Position numbers and translations under genes: made by a program
Source: Nocardia pseudobrasiliensis NBRC 108224
GTDB taxonomy: Bacteria; Actinomycetota; Actinomycetes; Mycobacteriales; Mycobacteriaceae
Assembly: GCF_001613105.1 (NCBI RefSeq)
Contig: NZ_BDBS01000045.1
Location: 1-64,000, forward strand
Direction: 5' to 3'
Length of the DNA stretch: 64,000 nucleotides
Shown here: one piece after another, positions 31,192-39,836 of the stretch
How the letters are laid out: each line of letters opens with the position of its first letter
How positions within the stretch are numbered: position 1 is the stretch's first letter
Notes under the pieces: generated by a model
The model's input: only the letters and a program-made list of their open reading frames with translations
The model's database searches: none
What the model was told of the DNA's origin: nothing

Positions 31192-32367
31192 ATGAGCTCT
31201 GCCGTCATCGTCGACGTCGTCCGCACACCGTCCGGCAAGGGTAAGCCCGGCGGCGGACTGTCCGGAGTGCATCCGGCCACTCTGCTGGCCGGCGTGCTGT
31301 CGGAACTGGTGACCCGCAACGATCTGGATCCGGCCCTGGTCGACGACGTGATCGCCGGATGTGTCACCCAGAGCGGCGAGCAGGCGTTCAATATCGCCCG
31401 CACGGCCGTGCTGGCCGCCGGATTCCCGGAGTCGGTTCCGGCCACCACGGTCGATCGCCAGTGCGGATCCAGCCAGCAGGCGGCCCATTTCGCGGCGCAG
31501 GGCGTCCTGGCCGGAGCCTACGACATCGCCATCGCCTGCGGAGTGGAGTCGATGTCGCGGGCGCCGATGTTCTCCAATGCGCAGGGCGCGGACGCCAATC
31601 GCGGGCCCATCGCGCACCGCTATCCGGAAGGTCTAGTCCAGCAAGGCATTTCGGCCGAGGTAGTCGCGGCTCGCTGGAAGTTCGACCGGGCCGCACTGGA
31701 CGAATTCGCCGCCCGCTCCCATCACCTGGCCGCCGAGACCGCGGCCGCGGGCGGCTTCGCGAACGAATTGGTGGCCGCGGGCGAACTGACCGCGGACGAG
31801 ACCATCCGCCCGAGCACCACCGCCGAGGGCCTCGCGGCCCTGCGACCCGCCTTCGTGAACGAAGAGTACGCCCGCCGCTTCCCCGAGATCGACTGGTCCA
31901 TCACGCCGGGCAATTCCTCCCCGCTCACCGACGGCGCGTCCGCGGCGTTGATCATGAACGAGGACACCGCGAATCGACTGGGCCTGCGGCCGCGCGCGCG
32001 ATTCCACTCGTTCGCGGTAACCGGCGACGATCCGCTGCTGATGCTCACCGCGGTCATCCCCGCGACCCGGAATGTGCTGGCGCGCGCGGGATTGACCATT
32101 GCCGACATCGACGCCTACGAGGTGAACGAGGCCTTTGCCCCGGTGCCGCTGATGTGGCAGCACGAGCTCGGGGCCGACCCGCAGCGACTGAATCCGCGCG
32201 GCGGCGCGATCGCACTGGGCCATCCGCTGGGCGCCTCCGGCACCCGTATCCTGGCCACCCTGGTCAATCATCTCGAGCAGACCGGCGGCCGCTACGGCTT
32301 GCAAACCATGTGCGAGGCGGGCGGTTTGGCCAATGCCACGATCATCGAGTGCTACCCAGAGGCCTGA
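31192..32367 (+). CDS. thiolase, acetyl-CoA acetyltransferase-like
   Basis: A 391-residue thiolase that cleaves or condenses 3-ketoacyl-CoA in fatty acid or steroid side-chain metabolism. Active-site residues: Cys91 in VDRQCGSS, NEAF motif, His344 in ALGHPLGASG and Cys374 in QTMCEAGG. Length and motif order are normal for the family. GGAG precedes ATG 31192. No beta-oxidation partners are adjacent, so degradation versus synthesis cannot be decided. Its last 16 nt overlap a small convergent gene. Confidence 0.92.
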   Translation: MSSAVIVDVVRTPSGKGKPGGGLSGVHPATLLAGVLSELVTRNDLDPALVDDVIAGCVTQSGEQAFNIARTAVLAAGFPESVPATTVDRQCGSSQQAAHFAAQGVLAGAYDIAIACGVESMSRAPMFSNAQGADANRGPIAHRYPEGLVQQGISAEVVAARWKFDRAALDEFAARSHHLAAETAAAGGFANELVAAGELTADETIRPSTTAEGLAALRPAFVNEEYARRFPEIDWSITPGNSSPLTDGASAALIMNEDTANRLGLRPRARFHSFAVTGDDPLLMLTAVIPATRNVLARAGLTIADIDAYEVNEAFAPVPLMWQHELGADPQRLNPRGGAIALGHPLGASGTRILATLVNHLEQTGGRYGLQTMCEAGGLANATIIECYPEA

Positions 32368-32564
32368 TAGGAACGACGACAGCTGTCGGGCACCAGATGT
32401 CCGGCGCGGACGAGCGCGTCGAAGGCGGCGCGCTTGTTCCGGCAGCAGTCGGTGGAGCAATCGGTGTGCATCTGCATCACCCGGTGCGCGCGCTCGGTGG
32501 ACAGCGGCCGATCGGGGGCCGAATGTGCAGTCAGTGCAATGAAATCCGCTATCGAATACTCCAT
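32352..32564 (-). CDS. small cysteine-containing protein of unknown function
   Basis: A 70-residue protein with a helical N-terminus and a cysteine cluster CSTDCC plus a later Cys (DSCRRSY), possibly a metal site. No family recognised. CAGGGAG precedes ATG 32564. Its end overlaps the 3' end of the thiolase gene on the other strand by 16 nt, a compact convergent arrangement. Confidence 0.6.
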   Translation of the reverse strand: MEYSIADFIALTAHSAPDRPLSTERAHRVMQMHTDCSTDCCRNKRAAFDALVRAGHLVPDSCRRSYQASG

Positions 32565-32758
32565 GGCGAACTCCCTGGGGTCGGGTGAAAACCAACCATG
32601 TCCGTAACTACACAGTAGCTCGGGAACGACCCATCGCCCCAGGACAAAGGCCGGACACCTGGTTGCCCGAAAACCATCGCCGAAACCGCGTCGTGTCCGG
32701 ACTATTGCTGGTCAGAACGCGGTTTCCGGCTAATTTTGGGCACGGCGTCCGGACCGTG

Positions 32759-34630
32759 TCATTCGGAAACGTCCGGAAACGCCTGCTGCCTATGCCCGCC
32801 GCGCAGCGTGCCCTCCAGATACGCCGCCTTGCAGGCCCGCCGGGCGATCTTGCCGCTGGACGTGCGCGGAATCGATCCCGCGGGCACGAGCAGCAACTCG
32901 CGCACGGTCACGCCGTGCCGCTTGGCGATCGCGCCGCGCACCGTCTCGGCCACCGGTTCCGGATCCAATTTCGCTGCGCCGGTGTTCCTTTCGGCGACGA
33001 TCACCAATTGCTCGGTGCCCGAGCCGATTCCGGCGCGCGCGGCCTCCGGTAGCTCCTCGGCCGCCACCGAGAACGCGGCCACGAAGCCGGGCCGCAGCGC
33101 GTCGGAGGATTCCTGTGCCGACATCTCCAGATCCTGCGGATAGTGATTGCGGCCGTCGACGATCACCAGATCCTTGACCCGGCCGGTGATGTACAGCTCG
33201 CCGTCGAGGTAGGCGCCGAAATCGCCGGTGCTCATCCAGTTCGCGTCGGGGCGGGTGCCCTCGGCGTGACTACCGCCCGGCTGGCGCTCGGTCACCACAT
33301 TATGGAAGGTGGCCTCGCTCTCCTCCGGCCTGCCCCAGTACCCGATGCCCATATTGTCGCCGTGCAACCAGATCTCGCCGACCTGACCGTCGGGCCGCTC
33401 GACGCCGGTGGCCGGATCCACGATGACCGCCCACTGCGAACGGGCGACGTAACCGCACGACACCTGCGCCACAGCGCTTTCGGCGTCCGGATCGACCTCG
33501 ACCATGCGACCGGCATTGAGTTCGGTGCGGTCGACGTAGACCACCCGGGCCTCGTCGTCGCGCCGGGTCGCCGAGACGAACAGCGTCGCCTCCGCCATGC
33601 CGTAGCAGGGTTTGATGGCCGTCTTGGGTAAGCCGTACGGCACGAAGGCGTCGTTGAACTTCTTCATCGACGTCACCGACACCGGCTCGCTGCCGTTGAT
33701 CAGTCCGATCACATTCGACAGATCCAGGCTCTCACCCGGTTTGGGCAGACCGCGCGCGGCCGCGTGCTCGTACGCGAAATTCGGTGCGGCGGCGTAGGTT
33801 CCCGCGCCGTCGGACGCCGCGGCCAATTCCTTGATCCAGCGGTACGGGCGGCGCACGAAGGCGCTCGGCGACATGATCGTGATGAATTTGCCGACGATGG
33901 TCGGCAGGATCACGCACAGCAGACCCATATCGTGGAACATCGGCAGCCAGGTGACGCCGCGCGCGTTCTCGACCAGGCCGAGCGCATCGATCATCTGCAG
34001 CAGATTGGTACCCACCGAGCGATGGGTGATCTCGACTCCGGCGGGCACGCGCGTGGAGCCCGAGGTGTACTGCAGATACGCCACGCTATCGATGCTGATG
34101 TCCGGCCGCACCCAGCTCGCGCCGACGCTGTCGGGAATCGCGTCCACGGCGATGATGCGCGGTCGCTTCGAGGCCGGCAACTCGCGGAACAGGTCCCGCA
34201 CCTTCGCCGCCGACGAACTCGTCGTCAGGATGGAGGAGGGCTGGCAGTCCCGCAGGACCGCGTGCAGGCGGTCGCTGTGGCCCAACTCCTCCGGATCGAA
34301 CAGCGGCACCGCGATATTGCCCGCGTAGACCGCCGCGAAGATCGAGACCACATAGTCCAGGCCCTGAGGCGCCAGAATCGCGACGCGATCGCCCGACGTC
34401 GTCACCTGTTGCAACCGGGCCGCCACCGCGCGCAGCCGTACGCCGAACTGGCGCCAGGTCAGTTCGTGATACTCCCCGTCCCTTTCGCGCGAATAGTCGA
34501 TATAGCGATACGCAAGCTCGTCACCATTCGTCGCGCTGTGCCTGTCGACGAAGTCGATCCAGGTCGAATCATCCGGGATCGTGATGTTGCCGTGCTCGTC
34601 CAAATAGTCGTCGTAAGTCTCGCCGATCAT
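32759..34630 (-). CDS. fatty acyl-AMP ligase, FadD32-like
   Basis: A 623-residue FAAL that activates a long-chain fatty acid as acyl-adenylate and passes it to an acyl carrier or polyketide synthase. Core motifs: YLQYTSGSTR (ATP loop), TWLPMFHDMGL, GSEPVS, CYGMAEATLF, GEIWLHGDNMGIGYWG, TGDFGAYLDGELYITGR, and IPRTSSGKIAR with the terminal lysine. Segments such as RPRIIAVDAIPD and GRNHYPQDLE closely resemble mycobacterial FadD32. Neither pks13 nor accD4 is adjacent, so it may be a paralogue of the meromycolate-activating enzyme. It follows the KAS gene by 101 nt. Confidence 0.9.
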   Translation of the reverse strand: MIGETYDDYLDEHGNITIPDDSTWIDFVDRHSATNGDELAYRYIDYSRERDGEYHELTWRQFGVRLRAVAARLQQVTTSGDRVAILAPQGLDYVVSIFAAVYAGNIAVPLFDPEELGHSDRLHAVLRDCQPSSILTTSSSAAKVRDLFRELPASKRPRIIAVDAIPDSVGASWVRPDISIDSVAYLQYTSGSTRVPAGVEITHRSVGTNLLQMIDALGLVENARGVTWLPMFHDMGLLCVILPTIVGKFITIMSPSAFVRRPYRWIKELAAASDGAGTYAAAPNFAYEHAAARGLPKPGESLDLSNVIGLINGSEPVSVTSMKKFNDAFVPYGLPKTAIKPCYGMAEATLFVSATRRDDEARVVYVDRTELNAGRMVEVDPDAESAVAQVSCGYVARSQWAVIVDPATGVERPDGQVGEIWLHGDNMGIGYWGRPEESEATFHNVVTERQPGGSHAEGTRPDANWMSTGDFGAYLDGELYITGRVKDLVIVDGRNHYPQDLEMSAQESSDALRPGFVAAFSVAAEELPEAARAGIGSGTEQLVIVAERNTGAAKLDPEPVAETVRGAIAKRHGVTVRELLLVPAGSIPRTSSGKIARRACKAAYLEGTLRGGHRQQAFPDVSE

Positions 34631-34731
34631 TCCCTATCCTTTTTCACGCACGCCGCTTCGGGCCGTGCAATGACACCGATACAGATCGACACCGAAGCCC
34701 GAAGACTAGCAGCGCTTCGGCGGTATTTCGC

Positions 34732-35976
34732 TCAATATCGCCCGAATGTCAGCGACACGTTGTGTCCGCCGAAGCCGAACGAGTTGTTGATGGCGTAATC
34801 GATCCGACCGGGTCGCGCATGACCCCTGACGACGTCGAGATCGACCTCCGGATCCTGATTGTCCAAATTCAACGTAGGCGGCACCATGCCGTCGCGAACA
34901 CTCAACACTGTGATTACCGATTCCAACGCGCCCACGGCTCCGATGGAATGGCCGAGCGCCGATTTCGGAGCGTACACCGAGGCATGGCCACCGACCGCGC
35001 ACGCGATCGCCTTCGCCTCGGCGGTGTCGCCGATCGGGGTCGCGGTGGCATGCGCGTTGACGTGCCCCACATCGGTTTTCGTCAGGCCCGCGGTCTCGAT
35101 CGCACGGCTGATGGCCCGCGCCGCGCCCTTACCCTCGAGATCGGGCGCGACCAGATGGAAGCCGTCCGAAGTGACTCCGGCGCCCATCAACCGGGCGTGG
35201 ATGGTGGCCCCGCGCGCCTTGGCGTGCTCCTCGGTCTCGATCACCATCATCGCGCCCGCCTCACCGAATACGAAGCCGTCGCGTTCCACATCGAAGGGCC
35301 GCGAGGCGCGCTTGGGATCGTCGTTGCGCATGCTCATCGCGCGCATCATGCTGAACGCCGCGATCGGCAGCGCCTGGATCGAACCCTCGACGCCGCCGGT
35401 GACGACGATGTCGGCATCGCCCATCACGATCATCTTCCAGGCGTTGGCGATCGCCTCCGAACCCGACGAACAGGCCGAAACCGGGGTGCAGATACCGGCT
35501 TTCGCGCCGAGTTCGAGGCCCACCACCGCGGCGGCCCCGTTCGGCATGATCATCGGCACGGCGTTCGGCGGCACATGCTTGTAGCCGCCGTTCTGCATCT
35601 TGTTCGCGGCGTCGATGAGGATCTCCGCGCCGCCGAGCCCGGTGCCGATGGAGACGCCCAGACGTTCGGAATCCACCTCGGGGCTACCGGCGTTGCGCCA
35701 CACCTCGCGGCCGAGGACCAGGGCCATCTGCTGCACATAGGAGTAGCGCCGGGCCTCCTCGCACGACAGGCTCGCCTCGGGCTTGACCTTGAGGTGGCCG
35801 CCGATGCGCACGGGCAGTTCGAACCGTTCGACGAAGGGGTCGTCGAGAACGTCGATACCGCTCTCGCCGTTGAGTAGTCCCTTCCACGTGGAGTCGACGT
35901 CACCGGCTATCGAAGTGGTCGCCGCGAGGCTGGTCACGACGACGTCGGGATAGCGCATACGGCTGGAAATCGTCAT
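34732..35976 (-). CDS. beta-ketoacyl-ACP synthase, KasA/KasB type
   Basis: A 414-residue condensing enzyme that elongates long acyl-ACP chains for meromycolate synthesis in the FAS-II system. The catalytic residues fall where KasA has them with a two-residue offset: Cys169 (SACSSGSEA), His309 (VNAHATAT), Lys338 (APKSALGH) and His343. Odd point: the usual HGTAT reads HATAT, a Gly-to-Ala change beside the catalytic histidine. Start ATG 35976 matches the KasA N-terminus; an ATG at 36018 would add 14 residues. It leads the KAS-FAAL pair and is divergent from the desaturase gene. Confidence 0.92.
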   Translation of the reverse strand: MTISSRMRYPDVVVTSLAATTSIAGDVDSTWKGLLNGESGIDVLDDPFVERFELPVRIGGHLKVKPEASLSCEEARRYSYVQQMALVLGREVWRNAGSPEVDSERLGVSIGTGLGGAEILIDAANKMQNGGYKHVPPNAVPMIMPNGAAAVVGLELGAKAGICTPVSACSSGSEAIANAWKMIVMGDADIVVTGGVEGSIQALPIAAFSMMRAMSMRNDDPKRASRPFDVERDGFVFGEAGAMMVIETEEHAKARGATIHARLMGAGVTSDGFHLVAPDLEGKGAARAISRAIETAGLTKTDVGHVNAHATATPIGDTAEAKAIACAVGGHASVYAPKSALGHSIGAVGALESVITVLSVRDGMVPPTLNLDNQDPEVDLDVVRGHARPGRIDYAINNSFGFGGHNVSLTFGRY

Positions 35977-36095
35977 TCTCGGCTCTCTTTCGGTGGCAAC
36001 ACTGCGGAGGTGGGGCAATACTGCGGCGAATACAAGCGGGAGTGACTTACCTCGGCGCCGGGAACATCCTGCGTAGCAGGCGTTTTCGTGCCGGT

Positions 36096-36134
36096 GACCG
36101 AACCCTCGAAAACTGCTTCAGCAGGAGTTCGGTC
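36096..36134. repeat. inverted repeat, hairpin
   Basis: GACCGAAC (36096-36103) and GTTCGGTC (36127-36134) are exact complements with a 23-nt loop; TCTTTAAT follows on the plus strand. It could be an attenuator-like stem or an operator. Confidence 0.5.
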
Positions 36135-36155
36135 CTCTTTAATGCGACGCGCCCT

Positions 36156-36183
36156 CCTGCCTCGAAGGCCAGGGCGAGGCGGG
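36156..36183. repeat. inverted repeat, hairpin
   Basis: CCTGCCTCG (36156-36164) pairs with CGAGGCGGG (36175-36183) with one G-T wobble and a 10-nt loop. It lies 128 nt before the desaturase start. Confidence 0.45.
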
Positions 36184-36310
36184 ACTACATTATCGGGGCG
36201 TACCTGACCGGCCAAACCGCGTGACACGCAGCAATCCGGTCGCTAATGCACTGTACCGGCTTCTTCCCGAAACGTCTCAACCGCGATCCGTATCGAGGAA
36301 AGGCATCACC

Positions 36311-37303
36311 GTGGCCAGGAACCTCACACAGCTCGAACTGCTGCTCGAGCTGGAACCCGTAGCCGAACAGAACGTCAACCGGCACTTGTCGATGGCAAAG
36401 GCGTGGCATCCCCACGACTATGTGCCGTGGGACGAGGCCCGAAATTTCGCCGCCATGGGCGGGATCGACTGGGCCCCCGAACAGTCGCAACTGAGCGAGG
36501 TCGCCAAGGCGGCGATGATCACCAACCTGCTCACCGAGGACAATCTGCCCTCCTATCACCGCGAGATCGCCGAGAACTTCTCCCAGGACGGCGCCTGGGG
36601 CACCTGGGTGGGCCGCTGGACCGCCGAGGAGAACCGGCACGGCATCGTCATTCGCGACTATCTCGTGGTGACGCGCGGCGTGGATCCGGTCGCGCTGGAG
36701 AACGCGCGGATGATCCATATGACCAACGGCTTCAATCCGATGAAGGCCATCCGCGCGGCCGGCGCGGGAGATCAGCTGGTCGACACCGGATTCCTGCATT
36801 CGGTCGCCTATGTGACCTTCCAGGAACTCGCCACCCGCGTCAGCCACCGCAACACCGGCAAGGTCTGCAACGATCCCGTCGCCGACCGCATGCTCCAGCG
36901 CATCGCCGCCGACGAGAACCTGCACATGATCTTCTACCGCAATATGTGCGGCGCGGCCTTGGATCTGGCGCCCGATCAGGCGCTCGAGGCCATCACCGAT
37001 ATCGTCTGCAACTTCCAGATGCCCGGGGCCGGGATGCCCGACTGGCGGCGCAACGGCGTGCTGATGGCCAAGCACGGGATCTACGATCTGCGCCAGCATC
37101 TCGAGGAGGTCGTGATGCCGGTGTTGCGCAAGTGGAATGTCTTCGAGCGCAACGATTTCGGCGCCCGCGGCGATGAGGCCCGCAATCGGCTCGGGGAGTT
37201 CCTGCAACGGCTGGAATCGGACTGCGCGCGGTTCGAGGAGCAGCGCGACCGGGCGCTGGCCCGCGAGGCCGCCAAGCGAGACCTGGTGGGCGCGAAGGGC
37301 TGA
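36311..37303 (+). CDS. acyl-ACP desaturase, DesA type
   Basis: A 330-residue soluble diiron desaturase that introduces a double bond into acyl-ACP. Iron ligands of the ferritin-like bundle are visible: Glu76, EENRH (Glu107, His110), Glu172 and DENLH (Glu202, His205). Length and wording match mycobacterial DesA1/DesA2, which act in mycolate precursor synthesis. The GTG start at 36311 follows GAGGAAAGG; an upstream in-frame ATG at 36221 has no such site. The divergent KAS/FAAL pair supports a role in long-chain lipid formation. Confidence 0.9.
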   Translation: MARNLTQLELLLELEPVAEQNVNRHLSMAKAWHPHDYVPWDEARNFAAMGGIDWAPEQSQLSEVAKAAMITNLLTEDNLPSYHREIAENFSQDGAWGTWVGRWTAEENRHGIVIRDYLVVTRGVDPVALENARMIHMTNGFNPMKAIRAAGAGDQLVDTGFLHSVAYVTFQELATRVSHRNTGKVCNDPVADRMLQRIAADENLHMIFYRNMCGAALDLAPDQALEAITDIVCNFQMPGAGMPDWRRNGVLMAKHGIYDLRQHLEEVVMPVLRKWNVFERNDFGARGDEARNRLGEFLQRLESDCARFEEQRDRALAREAAKRDLVGAKG

Positions 37304-37758
37304 GCGACATACCGTTCGGCCGGTCAGAGGCCGATTTCCCGGTTGGGGCCGGGAATTCGGCCGGTCGGTCTCTACACCCGCCGTCGCCGGGGGTATTTCG
37401 GCCCGTCCAGAACCATTCCTCCCGGCCGCGGGCCACTTCCGGGGGCGGCGCGCCCGACTTCCGCGGATCGCGGGCACTTTCGCGTCAGGGGGGTTGCCGC
37501 CGCGGGGGCGCGGTCCAGCTCACCAACACATTTCGGCACGTCGGGGCCGCATTTGCCTGTGCTCGAGGGTTATTGCGGGCCCGCTGCGAGACCGCGAGAT
37601 CACACGCGTGTTAGCTGGTTGTCGACTGGGTACTCGCGGAGCCGGTTCGCCGGCAGCCGGAAGCTTGTGCACCTCCGAGCATTTCGAATTGGTCTCGACG
37701 CGGAATGGAGTGGCAGAACACATTGCCAGAAGATTGCCGTAAGTGCACACTGGTGAAC
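37304..37758. other. 455-nt region with a terminator and no convincing gene
   Basis: After the desaturase terminator the sequence is GC-rich with no frame of protein-like composition until the small gene at 37759. An ATG at 37705 is in frame with that gene but lacks a ribosome site. Confidence 0.5.
37329..37362 (+). terminator. hairpin after the desaturase gene
   Basis: GGCCGATTTCCCGG (37329-37342) pairs with CCGGGAATTCGGCC (37349-37362) with one mismatch and a 6-nt loop, 26 nt past the stop. Confidence 0.65.
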
Positions 37759-37923
37759 ATGACTGCAGTACCCCACGCGGCTCGCGCCACCGTCCGGAAA
37801 TCCGGGCCGGTGATCGTGGACGCACCCTCCTCGAACGTGCACATCCGGTTGCGGATCGACGATCCGGAACGTCAGGCCAAGCTGCGCACCGCACTCGAGC
37901 GAATTCAGCTCGGGAACCACTGA
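37759..37923 (+). CDS. small hypothetical protein
   Basis: A 54-residue protein: a basic start, then NVHIRLRIDDPERQAKLRTALERIQLG, which predicts a strand followed by a helix. No family recognised. TGGTGAAC sits before the ATG. A strong bidirectional hairpin after the stop supports a real transcript. Confidence 0.5.
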   Translation: MTAVPHAARATVRKSGPVIVDAPSSNVHIRLRIDDPERQAKLRTALERIQLGNH

Positions 37924-37948
37924 TTTCGCGTCGGCGAGCAGCCGGCGC

Positions 37949-37979
37949 GCCCCGGGATGAGTCTGCGACATCCCGGGGC
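37949..37979. terminator. bidirectional terminator between convergent genes
   Basis: GCCCCGGGATG (37949-37959) and CATCCCGGGGC (37969-37979) form a perfect 11-bp stem with a 9-nt loop, between the small gene ending at 37923 and the VIT gene ending at 38023. Confidence 0.75.
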
Positions 37980-38022
37980 ACATCTCGTTCGGCGCCCTGA
38001 AACTTCTTCTCGGCCGACCCTC

Positions 38023-38745
38023 TCAAACCGCGATTCCCACCAGATGCCCGACAAGATATGTCGTGGCCATCGCCAACGCGCCACCCAGCAGAACCCGAAT
38101 CGTGGCGCGCCACACCGGAGCCTCGCCCAACCGGGCGCCGACGGCTCCGGTCACCGCCAGTGCCACGAGCACCGCGACGACCGTCAACGGCACCCGGACC
38201 GTGGGCGGGGTCAGGATCGCGAGTAGTGGCAGCAGCGCCCCGAGCGTGAACGACAGCGCCGAGGACAGCGCGGCCTGCCACGGATTGGTCAGATCGCTCG
38301 GGTCGATGCCCAATTCGGCCTCGGCGTGCGCGGTGAAGGCGTCCTTGGCGGTGAGTTCCTCGGCGACTTTCCACGCCGTGGCGGGCGAGAGCCCCTTACC
38401 CTCGTAGATCGCCGCGAGTTCGGCCAGCTCCTGTTCGGGCATCTCCTCGAGTTCGCGCCGCTCGACGGCCAATACGGCCCGCTCGCTGTCGCGCTGGGTA
38501 CTCACCGACACGTACTCCCCCAACGCCATCGACACCGCGCCCGCCACCAGCCCGGCCACCCCCGCGGTCAGAATCGCCCCCGACGCGGTCGTGGCCGCCG
38601 CCACCCCCACCACGATCCCGGCCACCGACACGATTCCGTCATTGGCCCCGAGCACCCCGGCCCGCAGCCAATTCAACCGGCCCGCAAGTCCGTTGCCGTG
38701 CGGTTCGGAATGTCTATCGATCTGGACGGTCCCACGTTCGGTCAC
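38023..38745 (-). CDS. VIT/CCC1-family metal transporter (copy 1)
   Basis: A 240-residue membrane protein of the vacuolar iron transporter family, which exports or sequesters Fe2+ or Mn2+. WLRAGVLGANDGIVSVAGIVVG forms the first conserved helix; EYVSVSTQRDSE and the long helical EMPEQELAELAAIYEGKGLS hairpin carry the metal-binding acidic residues; three hydrophobic segments close the protein. The GTG start at 38745 has TAATTT 6 nt upstream. It is a near-colinear paralogue of the gene at 62215-62937. Iron-box-like half-sites lie upstream. Confidence 0.9.
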   Translation of the reverse strand: MTERGTVQIDRHSEPHGNGLAGRLNWLRAGVLGANDGIVSVAGIVVGVAAATTASGAILTAGVAGLVAGAVSMALGEYVSVSTQRDSERAVLAVERRELEEMPEQELAELAAIYEGKGLSPATAWKVAEELTAKDAFTAHAEAELGIDPSDLTNPWQAALSSALSFTLGALLPLLAILTPPTVRVPLTVVAVLVALAVTGAVGARLGEAPVWRATIRVLLGGALAMATTYLVGHLVGIAV

Positions 38746-38751
38746 CCGACC

Positions 38752-38757
38752 AAATTA
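38752..38757 (-). promoter_or_regulatory. candidate -10 element, leaderless VIT copy 1 mRNA
   Basis: TAATTT (TANNNT) ends 6 nt before GTG 38745 on the minus strand; no Shine-Dalgarno sequence is present. Confidence 0.45.
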
Positions 38758-38801
38758 TCGACTCTCCTCGCACACCGCCAGCAAAGCAAGCCTCAGCACA
38801 A

Positions 38802-38840
38802 TTAGGTAATGCATTGCAACGCAAGGCTTTACAAACCTAA
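38802..38840. promoter_or_regulatory. paired iron-box-like half-sites
   Basis: TTAGGTAATGC (from 38802) and the opposed ACAAACCTAA (to 38840) each resemble one arm of the IdeR/DtxR box TWAGGTWAGSCTWACCTWA; neither alone is a full match. They lie upstream of the VIT gene and between it and the AraC-type gene, an A/T-rich spot in GC-rich DNA. Regulation by iron is an inference. Confidence 0.4.
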
Positions 38841-38917
38841 GTCGAATTGCGGCCATTTCCTCGACCCACCCTGAGCAAGAACGGTCAAGCGGTCGAACCT
38901 GCGGACCGGTCAGACTC

Positions 38918-39835
38918 GTGGACGTGACGAAGGGACGAGACCGGCTGCGGGAGCTGATCGACGCGGTGCTGGACGAGGGGAATACCACGCTCGGGGCTAT
39001 GGCCTCGGGCGCGTTCGCCTCGCCTTTTCACTTTTCGCGGCAGGTCGCGAAGGGGGCGGGTGAGGCGCCGGTGGCCATGCGGCGGCGGGTGCTCTTGGAG
39101 CGGGCGGCGTGGCAGTTGAGCAATGGGGACAGCGTCACCGAGGTGGCGTGGGCGGCGGGTTACGACTCGGTCGAGGGGTTCAGCCGGGCATTCAGCAGGG
39201 CGTTCGGACATGCGCCCAGCGCGACCCCGGCGGCTCCGAAGGCGCGCTGGCTGCCCGCGGTGAACGGGATCCACTTCCACCCTCCGATGGCGCTGTGGGT
39301 GGAAAGCGAAACGAAGGGCAGGCCCGATATGGATCCGACCTCGCTACTGATCCATCACGACCTGGACGACACTCGCGAATTGCTCGACCTCGCGGCCGGT
39401 CTGGACGAGGAGCGGTATCGGCTGCGACGCGACGGCGGGATGACGCTCGACTGGGACGGGCCCGACGATTCCATCGCGGTGGTGCTCGATCATCTGATCT
39501 GGGCCAAGGAGGTCTGGCTGGCCTGTATCGAGGGTTCCGATCAGCCCCAGCACGGATCCGACGATCTGCCCACGCTCGTGCGGCGGCTGGACGAGATCGC
39601 GCCGCGCTGGCTCGACGCCGTGCGCGAGATCGATCGGCGCGGCGGCTGGGGCGACACCCTCATCGACGCGCTGTGCGAGCCGCCGGAGAGTTTTGTCCTC
39701 GGCAGCGTACTCGCGCACGTCCTCACCTACTCGGCACACCGACGCCTGCTCGCGCGGCATTGGCTGCGCGGCGAAATATCAGGCGCCGCAGACCATTACG
39801 GCGACCCGATCATGTGGTTACGACAGAGAGGCTGA
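38918..39835 (+). CDS. AraC-type HTH fused to a DinB-like domain
   Basis: A 305-residue fusion. Residues about 1-100 are an AraC-family DNA-binding domain (FHFSRQVAKGAGEAPVAMRRRVLLERAAWQLSNG, then EVAWAAGYDSVEGFSRAFSRAFGHAPS). Residues about 140-300 resemble a DinB/YfiT helical domain (DLDDTRELLDLAAGLDEERY, VLDHLIWAKEVWLACIEG, LAHVLTYSAHRRLLARHWLR). The DHFR-like reductase starts 1 nt after its stop. GTG 38918 is the farthest start; GTG 38924, with CAGACT 7 nt upstream, is an alternative. Confidence 0.82.
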   Translation: MDVTKGRDRLRELIDAVLDEGNTTLGAMASGAFASPFHFSRQVAKGAGEAPVAMRRRVLLERAAWQLSNGDSVTEVAWAAGYDSVEGFSRAFSRAFGHAPSATPAAPKARWLPAVNGIHFHPPMALWVESETKGRPDMDPTSLLIHHDLDDTRELLDLAAGLDEERYRLRRDGGMTLDWDGPDDSIAVVLDHLIWAKEVWLACIEGSDQPQHGSDDLPTLVRRLDEIAPRWLDAVREIDRRGGWGDTLIDALCEPPESFVLGSVLAHVLTYSAHRRLLARHWLRGEISGAADHYGDPIMWLRQRG

Positions 39836-39836
39836 T

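Larger units (their letters stand above)
35977..36310. other. divergent region between KAS and desaturase genes
   Basis: 334 nt with no gene. It contains a partial direct repeat (GGCAACACTGCGG / GGCAATACTGCGG at about 35994-36026) and two hairpins, described separately. The density of repeats suggests joint control of the two lipid genes. Confidence 0.6.
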
